Shown: positions 8,985 through 16,256 of the stretch, one piece after another
How positions within the stretch are numbered: position 1 is the stretch's first letter
Layout: each line of letters opens with the position of its first letter
NCBI RefSeq assembly: GCF_024171525.1
Contig: NZ_JALJZY010000019.1
Location: forward strand, 1 to 43,311
DNA: 43,311 nucleotides
Direction of reading: 5' to 3'
Source: Neisseriaceae bacterium HSC-16F19
GTDB taxonomy: Bacteria; Pseudomonadota; Gammaproteobacteria; Burkholderiales; Neisseriaceae
The notes under the pieces: model-generated
The model's database searches: none
Seen by the model: only the letters and a program-made list of their open reading frames with translations
What the model was told of the DNA's origin: nothing
Made by a program: the position numbers and the translations under genes

Positions 8985-9488
8985 TTACATGGCCGCGCGG
9001 GCACGTTTTTTGAGTTTGGTTTTGATGCGGTCTTGTTTGAGACGCGACAGGTATTCGACAAACACCTTGCCCGCCAAATGGTCCAGCTCGTGCTGGATAC
9101 AGATGGCCAAGAGGCCGTCGGCTTCCAAGGTAAAGGGCTTACCGTGTTCGTCCAAGGCCTCCACGGTAATGGTTTCGGCGCGGGTGACGGTGTCGTAAAT
9201 ACCCGGCACGCTCAAACAGCCCTCTTCGTAGGTGGTTTCGCCGTTTTTGTGGGTGATGATGGGATTGATGAACACGCGCAATTCGTTGCGCTCTTCCGAC
9301 AAATCAATCACCACCACGCGCTCGTGCACATCCACTTGGGTGGCGGCCAGGCCGATGCCGCGGGCGGCATACATGGTTTCGGCCATATCGGCCACGAGGG
9401 TGCGGATGCGCTCATCCACCTCGGCCACCGGTTTGGCCACTGTGTGTAAACGTTCGTCGGGATACTGTAAGATATTAAGTAATGCCAT
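8985..9488 (-). CDS. def: Peptide deformylase
   Basis: This metalloenzyme removes the N-formyl group from nascent proteins. It has 167 residues with all three family motifs: GIGLAATQ, EGCLSVPG (metal-ligand Cys) and QHELDHLAG (two His ligands and the catalytic Glu). The start MALLNILQYPDERLHTVA is typical. It is the first gene of the minus-strand run def-fmt-rsmB-DUF4390-ntrY-ntrX and is divergent from the LysM gene, with about 170 bases between the two starts. Confidence 0.97.
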   Translation of the reverse strand: MALLNILQYPDERLHTVAKPVAEVDERIRTLVADMAETMYAARGIGLAATQVDVHERVVVIDLSEERNELRVFINPIITHKNGETTYEEGCLSVPGIYDTVTRAETITVEALDEHGKPFTLEADGLLAICIQHELDHLAGKVFVEYLSRLKQDRIKTKLKKRARAAM

Positions 9489-9602
9489 AGTGCTGTAAAC
9501 TCGCTTTTTGAAGTTAGAAGTGTGTGTTTATGTAACGTTGCCGCCACTTTTTTTGAAAATAGTTAATATTTGTCTGGCGTAATGCCCGCAAAATAGCCTA
9601 CC

Positions 9603-9619
9603 ATTCGAAATATTCGAAT
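9603..9619. promoter_or_regulatory. Paired ATTCGAA motif in the divergent def/LysM region
   Basis: The 7-mer ATTCGAA occurs twice, 9 bases apart, giving an imperfect dyad (ATTCGAA-N3-TTCGAAT) about 40 bases before the LysM start codon. It could be an operator or simply AT-rich promoter sequence. No protein is assigned. Confidence 0.25.
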
Positions 9620-9656
9620 AAAAACAATTAACGGACTAACCTTAAGGGAAGAACCC

Positions 9657-10916
9657 ATGCAAAAACGCATTATAACCTTGCTGTGTACTGTTGGCTTGGC
9701 TTTATCCGCCCCGGCCTTGGCCCAACAAATGAAACTCCGTCCGGACGCACCCGCACGCTATACCGTGAAAAGCGGCGATACCCTGTGGGGCATTTCCGGC
9801 AAATACCTCTACCGTCCGTGGCAATGGCCGCGCCTGTGGAGCGCCAACCGCGACATCATCCGCAATCCGCACCGCATTTATCCGGGCCAAACCCTGGTGC
9901 TGACCTATGTGAACGGCCAGCCGCGTTTGAGCGTGGAAGGCGGCATTCCCACCATCAAACTGAGTCCGCGCGTGCGCGATCTCTCCTCCGGTTACGGTAT
10001 TTCCACCGTTAACGTCAACTTCTACCGTATGTTTATGAAACATCCGCAAGTGATTGACGAAAAAATCACCAAAGACGCCCCGCGTCTGGTAGGCGGCCCC
10101 GATAACCGCGAACTCTACAGCACAGGCGACCGTGTGTACGCCTACGGCCTGACCGAGCCGGGCAAATACCTGTCTTACCGCGCCACCAAAGACATCCGTG
10201 ATCCGGACACCGGCAAATATCTGGGTCAAGAAGTGGAATTCAGCGGCGAGCTGGCCACCCTGCCTGTGCGCCGCAGCGCCATGGCCACCCGCACGGCAGA
10301 AGACGCGCAATACCTGAAAGACAACGAGTACTACACCCGCAAACACCCGCTGGTGAAAATCCCCACCGAAACCGCCCAAGCACTGATGGTGACCGAATCC
10401 GTATCCGAAATCCGCAAAGGCGACTACCTCTTGGCCATGCCGGAAGGTGAGGATGCCTTCTACATGATGCCGCACGAACCCGCCAGCCAAATCAACGCCA
10501 AAATTGTTTCCGTGATGGACGGCGTGGCCGAAGCCGGCCCCTACCAAACCATTACTCTGAACAAGGGTCGTGCCGACGGTTTGGAAAAAGGCGCGGTATT
10601 GAGCCTCTACAAACGCAGCAAACAACTGCGCACCAAGCTGGACGACCGCCCGGGTGGCAGCCGCGCCACACTCAAATATTTGAGTATCCCAGCCGAAGAA
10701 GTGGGCTTGGCCATGGTATACCGTGTGAGCGAAAACCTGTCTTCTGCCATTATTCTGGATGCCAAAACCAATGTGAATATCGGCGATTTGGTAACCAACC
10801 CCGGTCATGATCTGGATGACATGCCCTACGAATACAAGCATGTCCCGAACACACCACAAGAGCAGCACAACTACGACTACGAACAATGGGACTTCCGCAG
10901 CAACATCAAGCATTAA
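9657..10916 (+). CDS. Secreted LysM-domain protein
   Basis: This 419-residue protein has a classical signal peptide (MQKRIITLLC... cleavage after APALA) followed by one LysM peptidoglycan-binding domain (about residues 35-85: YTVKSGDTLWGISGKYL ... RIYPGQTLVL). The long remainder has no catalytic motif I recognise and resembles the LysM proteins encoded beside def in Neisseria. It is probably periplasmic or cell-wall bound, though its exact role is unknown. A good ribosome site (AAGGGAAG) precedes ATG 9657, and a clear terminator follows at 10929, so it is monocistronic. Confidence 0.88.
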   Translation: MQKRIITLLCTVGLALSAPALAQQMKLRPDAPARYTVKSGDTLWGISGKYLYRPWQWPRLWSANRDIIRNPHRIYPGQTLVLTYVNGQPRLSVEGGIPTIKLSPRVRDLSSGYGISTVNVNFYRMFMKHPQVIDEKITKDAPRLVGGPDNRELYSTGDRVYAYGLTEPGKYLSYRATKDIRDPDTGKYLGQEVEFSGELATLPVRRSAMATRTAEDAQYLKDNEYYTRKHPLVKIPTETAQALMVTESVSEIRKGDYLLAMPEGEDAFYMMPHEPASQINAKIVSVMDGVAEAGPYQTITLNKGRADGLEKGAVLSLYKRSKQLRTKLDDRPGGSRATLKYLSIPAEEVGLAMVYRVSENLSSAIILDAKTNVNIGDLVTNPGHDLDDMPYEYKHVPNTPQEQHNYDYEQWDFRSNIKH

Positions 10917-10928
10917 TCCCAAACATCC

Positions 10929-10960
10929 AAAAGCACAATCCATGTGGATTGTGCTTTTTT
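10929..10960 (+). terminator. Intrinsic terminator after the LysM gene
   Basis: The perfect stem AAGCACAATCC / GGATTGTGCTT with a 4-base loop is followed by a T-run, 13 bases past the stop codon. Confidence 0.9.
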
Positions 10961-10994
10961 CTATGTTGGCTTGCAATTGGGCAAACCTGTAACA

Positions 10995-11150
10995 TTTGAG
11001 ATCTTTACCCCATCTATAGCGCACTTCTGCATTGTACCTCTTGCAGGTACTGCTCTCTCTCACTTAGTCTTGTATTTGATATGTCTACGCTCGCTGTACT
11101 ACTACGCCTTGGACTGCATCCACATCCGGCGGTTTAATAAAGATCTCAAA
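10995..11150. repeat. 156-bp element with perfect 13-bp inverted ends
   Basis: TTTGAGATCTTTA at 10995-11007 is matched exactly by TAAAGATCTCAAA at 11138-11150. The interior has a small GTACCT/AGGTAC hairpin (about 11034-11050) and no credible gene. The size and structure are those of a miniature inverted-repeat element. I see no second copy in this window, so mobility is inference. It fills the space between the LysM terminator and the next gene. Confidence 0.5.
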
Positions 11151-11160
11151 CCGTCCAAAA

Positions 11161-11193
11161 AAAGCTGCCTGAAATAACTTTCAGGCAGCCTTT
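11161..11193 (-). terminator. Uptake-sequence inverted pair, terminator
   Basis: Inverted AGCTGCCTGAA / TTCAGGCAGCC words with flanking A and T runs form the terminator of the minus-strand lipoprotein gene that ends at 11216. Confidence 0.75.
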
Positions 11194-11215
11194 GTTCATT
11201 CCCGCCTTAAAACTG

Positions 11216-12310
11216 CTAGGACTTGCTTTTTTGTTTCGGCTTGGGTTTCACCGGTGCGGTTTCTTTTTTGCCGCTTTTCTGGCCGGATGCAGCGGTGGAT
11301 TTGCTTTTCTGGGTGGCGGCAGCCTTGCTGTCTTTGGCCGTGGACTTGGCTTTGGCCTTATTGTCTTGCGCTTTGCTGTCTTTAGCCTTGGATTGGGCAG
11401 ACTTGGCTTTGCTGTCTTTGGCCTTGGTGTCTTGGGCTTTGGACTTGCCGCTTTGTGCCTGCTTGCTGTCTTTGGCTTTATTGTCCTTGGCTTTGCTGCT
11501 TTGGGCTTTCTTGTCCGCCGGTTTCACCGCTTTTTGTGCAGCGGCAGGCTGTTTGGCCTTTTTATCGCTCTTGGTGCCGGCGGTTTTGCTGCCGGCTTTG
11601 GCCTGATTATTGGCGGCAGCGGTTTGGGTCTTGGTCTTGGTTTTGCTGCCTGTAGCGGAGGCGGTCTGACGGCGCTCGTTATTGCTACCGCTGCTGCGGG
11701 CGGCAGCGGTATTGCTGCGTGCGGGGGCGGCGGCGGTTTCACTGTCGCGGCGGGTGGTGCGGCGGGGTTCGGCCGCGGCTTTGGCCGGGGTTTCCGCCTT
11801 GGCCAATACGGCCGCATTGGCACCGCCGCAACGGGCGGGCAGTTGCTGCCAGGCACGGGACAGCGTGGCGCCGTTGGCATAGAGCTTGATGGTGCTGCTG
11901 CTGACGCCGCTGGATTCCACATCCATCATCAGGCCCTCTTTTTTGGTAAACGGATTCACCAGTGAGACGGACTGCGCCTTATTGGCGTAGTTTTTCACCT
12001 GGAAGAAGTCTTCCGGCAGATTGAAGCGGGATTTGAGCTGGCCTTGCAGGCACTGACTCACTTCCGCCACCGGGCGGCTGGCCGACACGGTGACCGCAGG
12101 CGCTTCTGCGCGTTTGGGCAGGCTGCGGAAACCGAACAGCGAGGTATTGCCTGCGGTTTCGGCTTCCTGATAGGGAATGTCTTTTTTCTGCTCGCGCACC
12201 GAGCCGACGGCTTCGCGGGCGGGGTCGTTGGGCAGCGCACAGGCGCCCAAGAGCAGCACAACGGCCGCGCCGGACAGGCGGCGCAGCCAGGAAACAGGTT
12301 GATGCATCAT
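11216..12310 (-). CDS. Lipoprotein with a Lys/Ala-rich repetitive tail
   Basis: This 364-residue protein begins with a lipoprotein signal (lipobox LLGAC, Cys24). A compact domain (about 80-165) has two cysteines (C87, C161), perhaps a disulfide. From about residue 170 to the end the chain is low complexity. It is rich in Lys, Ala, Ser, Asp and Gln, with many imperfect KDSKA, KDNKA and SKAKD units, and finishes in a strongly basic stretch. I do not recognise the family. The tail could bind DNA, lipopolysaccharide or peptidoglycan as a disordered polycation; that is inference only. The coding DNA is correspondingly repetitive (variants of CTGTCTTTGGCC), so strain-to-strain length variation is likely. 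The start could be ATG 12310 or the adjacent ATG 12307. Confidence 0.75.
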   Translation of the reverse strand: MMHQPVSWLRRLSGAAVVLLLGACALPNDPAREAVGSVREQKKDIPYQEAETAGNTSLFGFRSLPKRAEAPAVTVSASRPVAEVSQCLQGQLKSRFNLPEDFFQVKNYANKAQSVSLVNPFTKKEGLMMDVESSGVSSSTIKLYANGATLSRAWQQLPARCGGANAAVLAKAETPAKAAAEPRRTTRRDSETAAAPARSNTAAARSSGSNNERRQTASATGSKTKTKTQTAAANNQAKAGSKTAGTKSDKKAKQPAAAQKAVKPADKKAQSSKAKDNKAKDSKQAQSGKSKAQDTKAKDSKAKSAQSKAKDSKAQDNKAKAKSTAKDSKAAATQKSKSTAASGQKSGKKETAPVKPKPKQKSKS

Positions 12311-12376
12311 GGCTTGATTCCAAACACTTGAAGATGTACGGGTCTATTTTACACGGGTTGGGTGCAAACAAATGGT

Positions 12377-12382
12377 TATAAT
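12377..12382 (+). promoter_or_regulatory. Possible -10 box for ubiX
   Basis: A perfect TATAAT lies 36 bases before ATG 12419, with TG nearby upstream and no good -35 at standard distance. If it is used, transcription would begin near 12389. That excludes the upstream in-frame GTG at 12362 as the ubiX start. Confidence 0.45.
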
Positions 12383-12418
12383 AGCAGCCCCCGGCCCGAT
12401 AACCCAACCTGCTTACCC

Positions 12419-13042
12419 ATGCTTTACCCGATTTCACGCCCTGTTCATACGGTCACCCTGGCCTTTACCGGCGCCTCCGGCCTGCCCTACGGCATGCGCC
12501 TGCTCGAATGTCTGCTCAAGGCAGACAAAACCGTGTGGCTGCTGTATTCGCAAGCGGCACAAATCGTCGCCAAGCAGGAAATGAACCTCACCCTGCCCGC
12601 CCAAGCCGCCCAATGCGCCGATATGCTGCGCGCGCGTTTTCAGGCAGCCCCGCACCAATTGCAGGTATTCGGCAAAGACGAATGGTTTGCCCCGCCCGCT
12701 TCCGGTTCCAACCCGGCCGATGCCATGGTGGTGTGCCCGGCCAGCATGGGCGTGGTGGCTTCTATTGCCGCCGGCACTTCCGACCATCTGATTGAGCGTG
12801 CCGCCGATGTGTGCATTAAAGAGCAGCGGCCGCTGATTCTGGTGCCGCGCGAAACACCGCTGTCGGCCATCCACTTGGAAAACATGCTCAAACTGGCGCG
12901 CCTCGGTGTGTGTATCCTCCCGCCCGCGCCCGGCTTCTACCAGCACCCGGCCACGGTGGACGATATGGTGGATTTTGTGGTGGCGCGCATTCTTGACCAG
13001 CTGGGCATTGCCCACCAGCTGATGCCGCGCTGGGGCGAATAA
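12419..13042 (+). CDS. ubiX: Flavin prenyltransferase UbiX
   Basis: UbiX makes prenylated FMN, the cofactor of the UbiD decarboxylase in ubiquinone synthesis. The product is 207 residues if started at ATG 12419 (MLYPISRPVHTVTLAFTG). The N-terminal FTGASGLPYGMRLLE loop binds the flavin phosphate. CPASMGVVASIAAGTSDHLIERAADV, with its conserved Ser, and the LVPRETPLSAIHLENM segment are diagnostic. A longer frame begins at GTG 12362, but the TATAAT box at 12377 and family length favour the ATG. No ubiD is nearby. There is no strong Shine-Dalgarno. The gene is followed directly by the leader-peptide promoter. Confidence 0.93.
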   Translation: MLYPISRPVHTVTLAFTGASGLPYGMRLLECLLKADKTVWLLYSQAAQIVAKQEMNLTLPAQAAQCADMLRARFQAAPHQLQVFGKDEWFAPPASGSNPADAMVVCPASMGVVASIAAGTSDHLIERAADVCIKEQRPLILVPRETPLSAIHLENMLKLARLGVCILPPAPGFYQHPATVDDMVDFVVARILDQLGIAHQLMPRWGE

Positions 13043-13047
13043 GAAAA

Positions 13048-13077
13048 TTGACACAGCGCAGCAAAACCGCGTACACT
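13048..13077 (+). promoter_or_regulatory. Strong sigma-70 promoter ahead of leader ORF
   Basis: A consensus -35 (TTGACA, 13048-13053) and a good -10 (TACACT, 13072-13077) are separated by 18 bases. Transcription should start near 13083-13085, only 1-3 bases before the ATG of a 25-codon reading frame. The promoter begins 5 bases after the ubiX stop codon. Confidence 0.75.
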
Positions 13078-13085
13078 GCCGCTCC

Positions 13086-13163
13086 ATGAATACCCGCAAC
13101 GCTTTTTCTTTCGCTTATTACTGGTACCCCACCTCGGTGCGGTGCCTTTTTGCGTTGGCGTAA
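13086..13163 (+). CDS. Candidate aromatic leader peptide (25 aa)
   Basis: This short reading frame encodes 25 residues with the run FSFAYYWY at positions 7-14: two Phe, three Tyr and one Trp in eight codons. That composition is like the leader peptides of aromatic amino acid attenuators (trpL, pheL). A terminator-like hairpin (13123-13151) lies inside its 3' half, directly after the aromatic codons, and a second terminator follows at 13192. The ATG is almost at the predicted transcript start, so translation would be near-leaderless; no Shine-Dalgarno is possible. It may be a translated attenuator or only a structured RNA. The family is not recognised. Confidence 0.45.
   Translation: MNTRNAFSFAYYWYPTSVRCLFALA
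13123..13151 (+). terminator. Hairpin plus U-run within the leader ORF
   Basis: GGTACC (13123-13128) pairs with GGTGCC (13141-13146) with an inner CAC/GUG stem, followed by five T. It behaves like an intrinsic terminator right after the aromatic codons. Confidence 0.5.
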
Positions 13164-13191
13164 TTTATACGCCGAACTCACAGAAAAAGCG

Positions 13192-13222
13192 AAGCCGCCC
13201 GCATACCGCAGGCGGCTTTTTT
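13192..13222 (+). terminator. Strong intrinsic terminator before the unknown gene
   Basis: AAGCCGCC (13192-13199) pairs with GGCGGCTT (13211-13218), followed by a T-run to 13222. Just upstream, AGAAAAAGCG (13182-13191) is an exact complement of CGCTTTTTCT (13100-13109) in the leader. This allows a long-range helix that closes the whole leader RNA. Confidence 0.75.
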
Positions 13223-13273
13223 GATGCCGGAAAAAGCCGCCGTCTGTGCCAACCCGGCATCAATACTTGAAGA

Positions 13274-13816
13274 ATGGAAACCATGATGACTGCCACCGCC
13301 ACCCTGCCCCGTCCTGCCGCCGCCACCGAGCTGCGCCGCTGGTATTTGCTGGCCAACGGCAATCAGCACCGGCAGGATTTGTGTCCGCAAACAGCCGGTT
13401 TCCAACAAGACTTTATGCTGATGGAAGCGCTGATTCCGCAAGTGCGCACGCTGGCCATGCTAATGGCGGCCGAACGTTTGCAGGCGGAGCATCCGCACCG
13501 CACCCCCGACATCATCACCGAAGAAGCCGATTGGTTTGCGGCGCGCATTCTGGTGTTCGGCGTGCGTGTTTTTCACCTGGACATCACCCTGATACCCATG
13601 CTGCAAACCGCCAACCGCCGCGCCCGCGCCTTGGCCGCACGCCACGGCCTGCCGTTTACCCCGGCGCAAATGCGCATGAGCCTGCACGCCGGGCGGCCGC
13701 CGCATATGCTGATTATGGAAACCGCAGATCCCGGCAGCGCCGACGAAGGCATGGTGGCCAACAGCCTCGCACTCAGCCGCAGCCTGCGGGCACGGCATCC
13801 CTTATTGGCGGCGTAA
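13274..13816 (+). CDS. Uncharacterised protein downstream of the putative attenuator
   Basis: This 180-residue protein (or 177 from ATG 13283/13286) is not recognised. It is predicted soluble and largely helical, with no signal peptide or membrane segment. Notable segments are LRRWYLLANGNQHRQDLC near the start and a central EEADWFAARILVFGVRVFHLDI. It lies about 50 bases beyond the terminator at 13192-13222, so its expression may depend on read-through of the leader hairpins, which is inference. A REP palindrome follows the stop codon immediately. Confidence 0.6.
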   Translation: METMMTATATLPRPAAATELRRWYLLANGNQHRQDLCPQTAGFQQDFMLMEALIPQVRTLAMLMAAERLQAEHPHRTPDIITEEADWFAARILVFGVRVFHLDITLIPMLQTANRRARALAARHGLPFTPAQMRMSLHAGRPPHMLIMETADPGSADEGMVANSLALSRSLRARHPLLAA

Positions 13817-13817
13817 G

Positions 13818-13844
13818 GCGGGCGGATGTAAAATCCGCCCCTAC
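13818..13844 (-). repeat. REP palindrome (GGGGCGGAT arm)
   Basis: Read on the minus strand this is GTAGGGGCGGAT-loop-ATCCGCCC, a GTAG-headed palindrome of the REP kind. It is a single copy starting 1 base after a stop codon. Confidence 0.6.
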
Positions 13845-13896
13845 ATCCATAATATGCATTCTCAATGGCAGGCTGCCTGAAAACAAAACACCACAC

Positions 13897-13918
13897 AAAA
13901 GGGGCTTCCGCCCCTTTT
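13897..13918. terminator. Bidirectional terminator
   Basis: AAAAGGGGC-TTCC-GCCCCTTTT sits between convergent genes, with T-runs on both strands. Its right end touches the stop codon of the minus-strand phosphatase gene. Confidence 0.8.
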
Positions 13919-14983
13919 TTATTTCACCGTAACCGCCGTCACCCCGTCTTCCCGCACCAGCACCTGCTCCGGCCAGCGCATGGCCGCCAAGTGGTAACCG
14001 GATGCCGCCGCCGCTACGCCCTTCTGACGGTCGCGCCAGCGCGCACCGGCGGAGTAATCCACACAAAACACCGCCTTCTTCGCGCCCTGCCAGGCGGCGC
14101 CTTCTTCCACAAACAGGGGCAGGCGGTCTGCCGCCACCGGCGCGGGGCCGTCCCACAAGCGCCAATAATGGCCGATTAATACCGCCGCATCATCTTCATA
14201 CTGTTGCCACCACGGGCAGCGGGCGGTAAAACGCCAGCGGCCGTTGGCGTAAAACGGCGCCGGTGCCATCACTTCCACACCACAAGTCAAGGCACGGATG
14301 GGATTGGCGTGGCTGCGCCACAAATCGTAATGCGCGGTGGCTTCCAAAAAACCCATGGCAAAGTTTTCGTCTTCCAGCTGCGCCGCCAGACGGCTTTGCT
14401 CCTCTTCGTAACGCGCCGCCCATACGCTGCGGTCGTACTGCTGCCTGAAATCATCTTCAAACCAGCGGTATTGTTCGCACAAAGGCATATCGCCCAAATC
14501 AGCAATGCGTTGCAGGCTTTCAGGCAGCCAGGCGGCGTGGACTATGCGCAAATCTTCGCGCTGCAAGACCAGCGGCCATTGCGCCAGCGCCTCGCACAGC
14601 GCGGCCTTGCCTGCTTCGGGATAATGCCGCCACGGCGCATAGCGCGCTTCGTCCTGTGTGCGCTCATTGAAATACCAGCCGGAACCGTCTTTGGGGTCGT
14701 CCATCAACAGATTCATCTCGTGGTTGCCGAGCACCGCCCACGCATGTTCGGCGCGCACGGCTTCAATCAGCCAGTCGAGCACCTGCGGGCTGTCTTGGCC
14801 GCGGTCGCACAAATCGCCGACAAACACCAGCTTGCGCCCCTGCGGGTGACGGCCGTATTCGTCGTAACCCAGGCGGTACAGCAATTGTTCCAGCATGCCC
14901 CATTCGCCGTGGACATCGCCGACAATGTCCAAAGCACCGCCGGGCAGGGGGCGGAACAAGTGAGAGGCGGGCAAAGCATTCAT
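13919..14983 (-). CDS. Calcineurin-like metallophosphoesterase
   Basis: This 354-residue protein, started at ATG 14983 behind a good AAAGG site, has the three metal-binding motifs of PPP-type phosphoesterases: GDVHGE (22-27), GDLCDRG (56-62) and GNHEMN (86-91). It therefore binds two metals and hydrolyses a phosphoester. The layout recalls diadenosine tetraphosphatases and bacterial PPP-like phosphatases. At 354 residues it is longer than ApaH, with a C-terminal extension I cannot assign. The substrate is unknown. A Correia-like element ends about 25 bases upstream and may supply its promoter; the bidirectional terminator at 13897 touches its stop codon. Confidence 0.85.
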   Translation of the reverse strand: MNALPASHLFRPLPGGALDIVGDVHGEWGMLEQLLYRLGYDEYGRHPQGRKLVFVGDLCDRGQDSPQVLDWLIEAVRAEHAWAVLGNHEMNLLMDDPKDGSGWYFNERTQDEARYAPWRHYPEAGKAALCEALAQWPLVLQREDLRIVHAAWLPESLQRIADLGDMPLCEQYRWFEDDFRQQYDRSVWAARYEEEQSRLAAQLEDENFAMGFLEATAHYDLWRSHANPIRALTCGVEVMAPAPFYANGRWRFTARCPWWQQYEDDAAVLIGHYWRLWDGPAPVAADRLPLFVEEGAAWQGAKKAVFCVDYSAGARWRDRQKGVAAAASGYHLAAMRWPEQVLVREDGVTAVTVK

Positions 14984-15008
14984 TATCAGACCTTTCAATA
15001 CCGAAATC

Positions 15009-15114
15009 ACAGTCGGAATACTGGATTTCTAATACAAGGCAGCAAGCCGCAGACAGTACAAATAGTACGGCAAGGCGCAGCAACGCCGTAGTAGGAATTC
15101 AGTATTTCGACTGT
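15009..15114 (-). repeat. Correia-like element with ACAGTCG arms (106 bp)
   Basis: Imperfect inverted ends of about 22 bases (ACAGTCGGAATACTG at the left, its near-complement ending in CGACTGT at the right) enclose a core that on the minus strand reads TACGGCGTTGCTGCGCC ... TACTGTCTGCGGCTTGC. This core is the hallmark of neisserial Correia repeats and is nearly identical to the element at 35451-35556, which is also 106 bp but has different arms. It lies directly upstream of the metallophosphatase gene. Confidence 0.8.
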
Positions 15115-15120
15115 ATGCAA

Positions 15121-15147
15121 AATAAAAGCGTGCCTTGCGGCACGCTT
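15121..15147 (-). terminator. Terminator of the cytochrome c5 gene
   Basis: AGCGTGCC-GCAA-GGCACGCT followed by TTTTATT on the minus strand, about 30 bases after the stop codon. Confidence 0.85.
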
Positions 15148-15179
15148 GGGATATTAATTTAAGCGCAGAAAAACAGTCA

Positions 15180-15998
15180 TCAGAACTGGCCGCCGGACTG
15201 ATTGACCATATACACCACGGCTGCTTTGACTTCGTCGTCGGTCAGGGCAGCATTGCCGCCTTTGGCGGGCATGATGCCGCCTTGCGGGCCGGTATAGCCT
15301 TCAATGGCGTGCTTGAACAGGGTTTCTTTGCCTTGCTTGATGCGCGGCGCCCAGTCGGCCTGGTCGGTCAGCTTGGGCGAGTAGGCAATGGCGGAATTGC
15401 TGGCATGGCAGGCCACGCACAGTTTGTCGAATACGGCTTTGCCGTCGGCTTTGACATCACCGCCGGCAGCAGCGCTGTCTGCCGGTACGGCGGCATCGGA
15501 AGCGCCGTCGGCATTTACGGCCGGGGCTTCAAAATTGCCGCCGGATTCGTTGGTCATATAGGCCACGGCACGGGCCACTTCGTCGTCGGTCAGGTCGCTG
15601 GCGCCGCCACGGGCCGGCATGCCGGCGTTAAAGCCGTTGATACCGCTGTTGACCAATACGGCAAAACCTTTGGCAATACGCGGACCCCAGTCGGCGGCAT
15701 TGCCCAGGCGCGGGGCGTTGGCCACGGTGCTGTCCACGGCGTGACACTGAATACAGATTTTGTTGAAAATCTGTTCGCCGGTACGCTGGCCGACGGGGGT
15801 GCCGTCGCCTTCCTGAACCTGACCGGCGGACATGATGCGGGTTTCGATGGCGGTGGGGGTGCTTTCTTCCACGCTGTGGTAGAAATAGCCGCTGGTGGCC
15901 AGTTTCACCAGCAGGAACAAGACCGCTAATAAGATGGCTATGCCGCCGAGAAATGTGGTCAGTGCCGAGCCTTGGGCTTTGCTTTTATCGTACTTCAT
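15180..15998 (-). CDS. cycB: Dihaem cytochrome c5 (membrane-anchored)
   Basis: This 272-residue periplasmic electron carrier is held by one N-terminal transmembrane helix (about 14-35). It has two cytochrome c domains with haem sites CIQCH (82-86) and CVACH (194-198) and distal Met ligands in GMPARGG (M127) and GIMPAKGG (M243). An Ala/Asp-rich linker joins them. Each domain ends in the same LTDDEV..AV.YM.N.SGG helix, evidence of internal duplication. In Neisseria the equivalent dihaem c5 passes electrons to the cbb3 oxidase and nitrite reductase. The start MKYDKSKAQG at 15998 was chosen because the preceding residues are Thr-rich and unlike the family. It is a single-gene unit with its own terminator. 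Confidence 0.92.
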   Translation of the reverse strand: MKYDKSKAQGSALTTFLGGIAILLAVLFLLVKLATSGYFYHSVEESTPTAIETRIMSAGQVQEGDGTPVGQRTGEQIFNKICIQCHAVDSTVANAPRLGNAADWGPRIAKGFAVLVNSGINGFNAGMPARGGASDLTDDEVARAVAYMTNESGGNFEAPAVNADGASDAAVPADSAAAGGDVKADGKAVFDKLCVACHASNSAIAYSPKLTDQADWAPRIKQGKETLFKHAIEGYTGPQGGIMPAKGGNAALTDDEVKAAVVYMVNQSGGQF

Positions 15999-16214
15999 GA
16001 GAATCAGGCCTCGCCGTTTTTGGTAGGTTGTGGTGATTGTTGTTGTTACCTGCGGCACCCTGCGGCGGAAAACCGCGGATGAAACCGACTGGAAAAGCCA
16101 TTAGATTATACTGAATTAACCTGATTTTTCCAATCAGCCGCAATGGTAAATGCGCAAATTTCCCTGCAAACCGCCGCCGCTTGGCCGCGGGGCGTTGTTG
16201 CGGCGCAATTATTT

Positions 16215-16243
16215 TTGCCTTCAGGCAGCCTTTGGGCTAAAAT
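16215..16243 (+). promoter_or_regulatory. tRNA-Arg promoter with an uptake word in its spacer
   Basis: A -35 TTGCCT (16215-16220), a 17-base spacer and a -10 TAAAAT (16238-16243) lie 14 bases before the tRNA. TTCAGGCAGCCT (16220-16231), a reverse-oriented uptake word, occupies most of the spacer. Confidence 0.6.
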
Positions 16244-16256
16244 CCGCCGCTTTCCC

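Noticed and set aside
10944..11177. Possible 77-residue gene
   Set aside because: It starts inside the LysM terminator and runs across the 156-bp element; no ribosome site.
13274..13816. Trp/Phe biosynthetic enzyme after the aromatic leader
   Set aside because: The product does not resemble DAHP synthase, chorismate mutase, TrpE or PheA; left as unknown.
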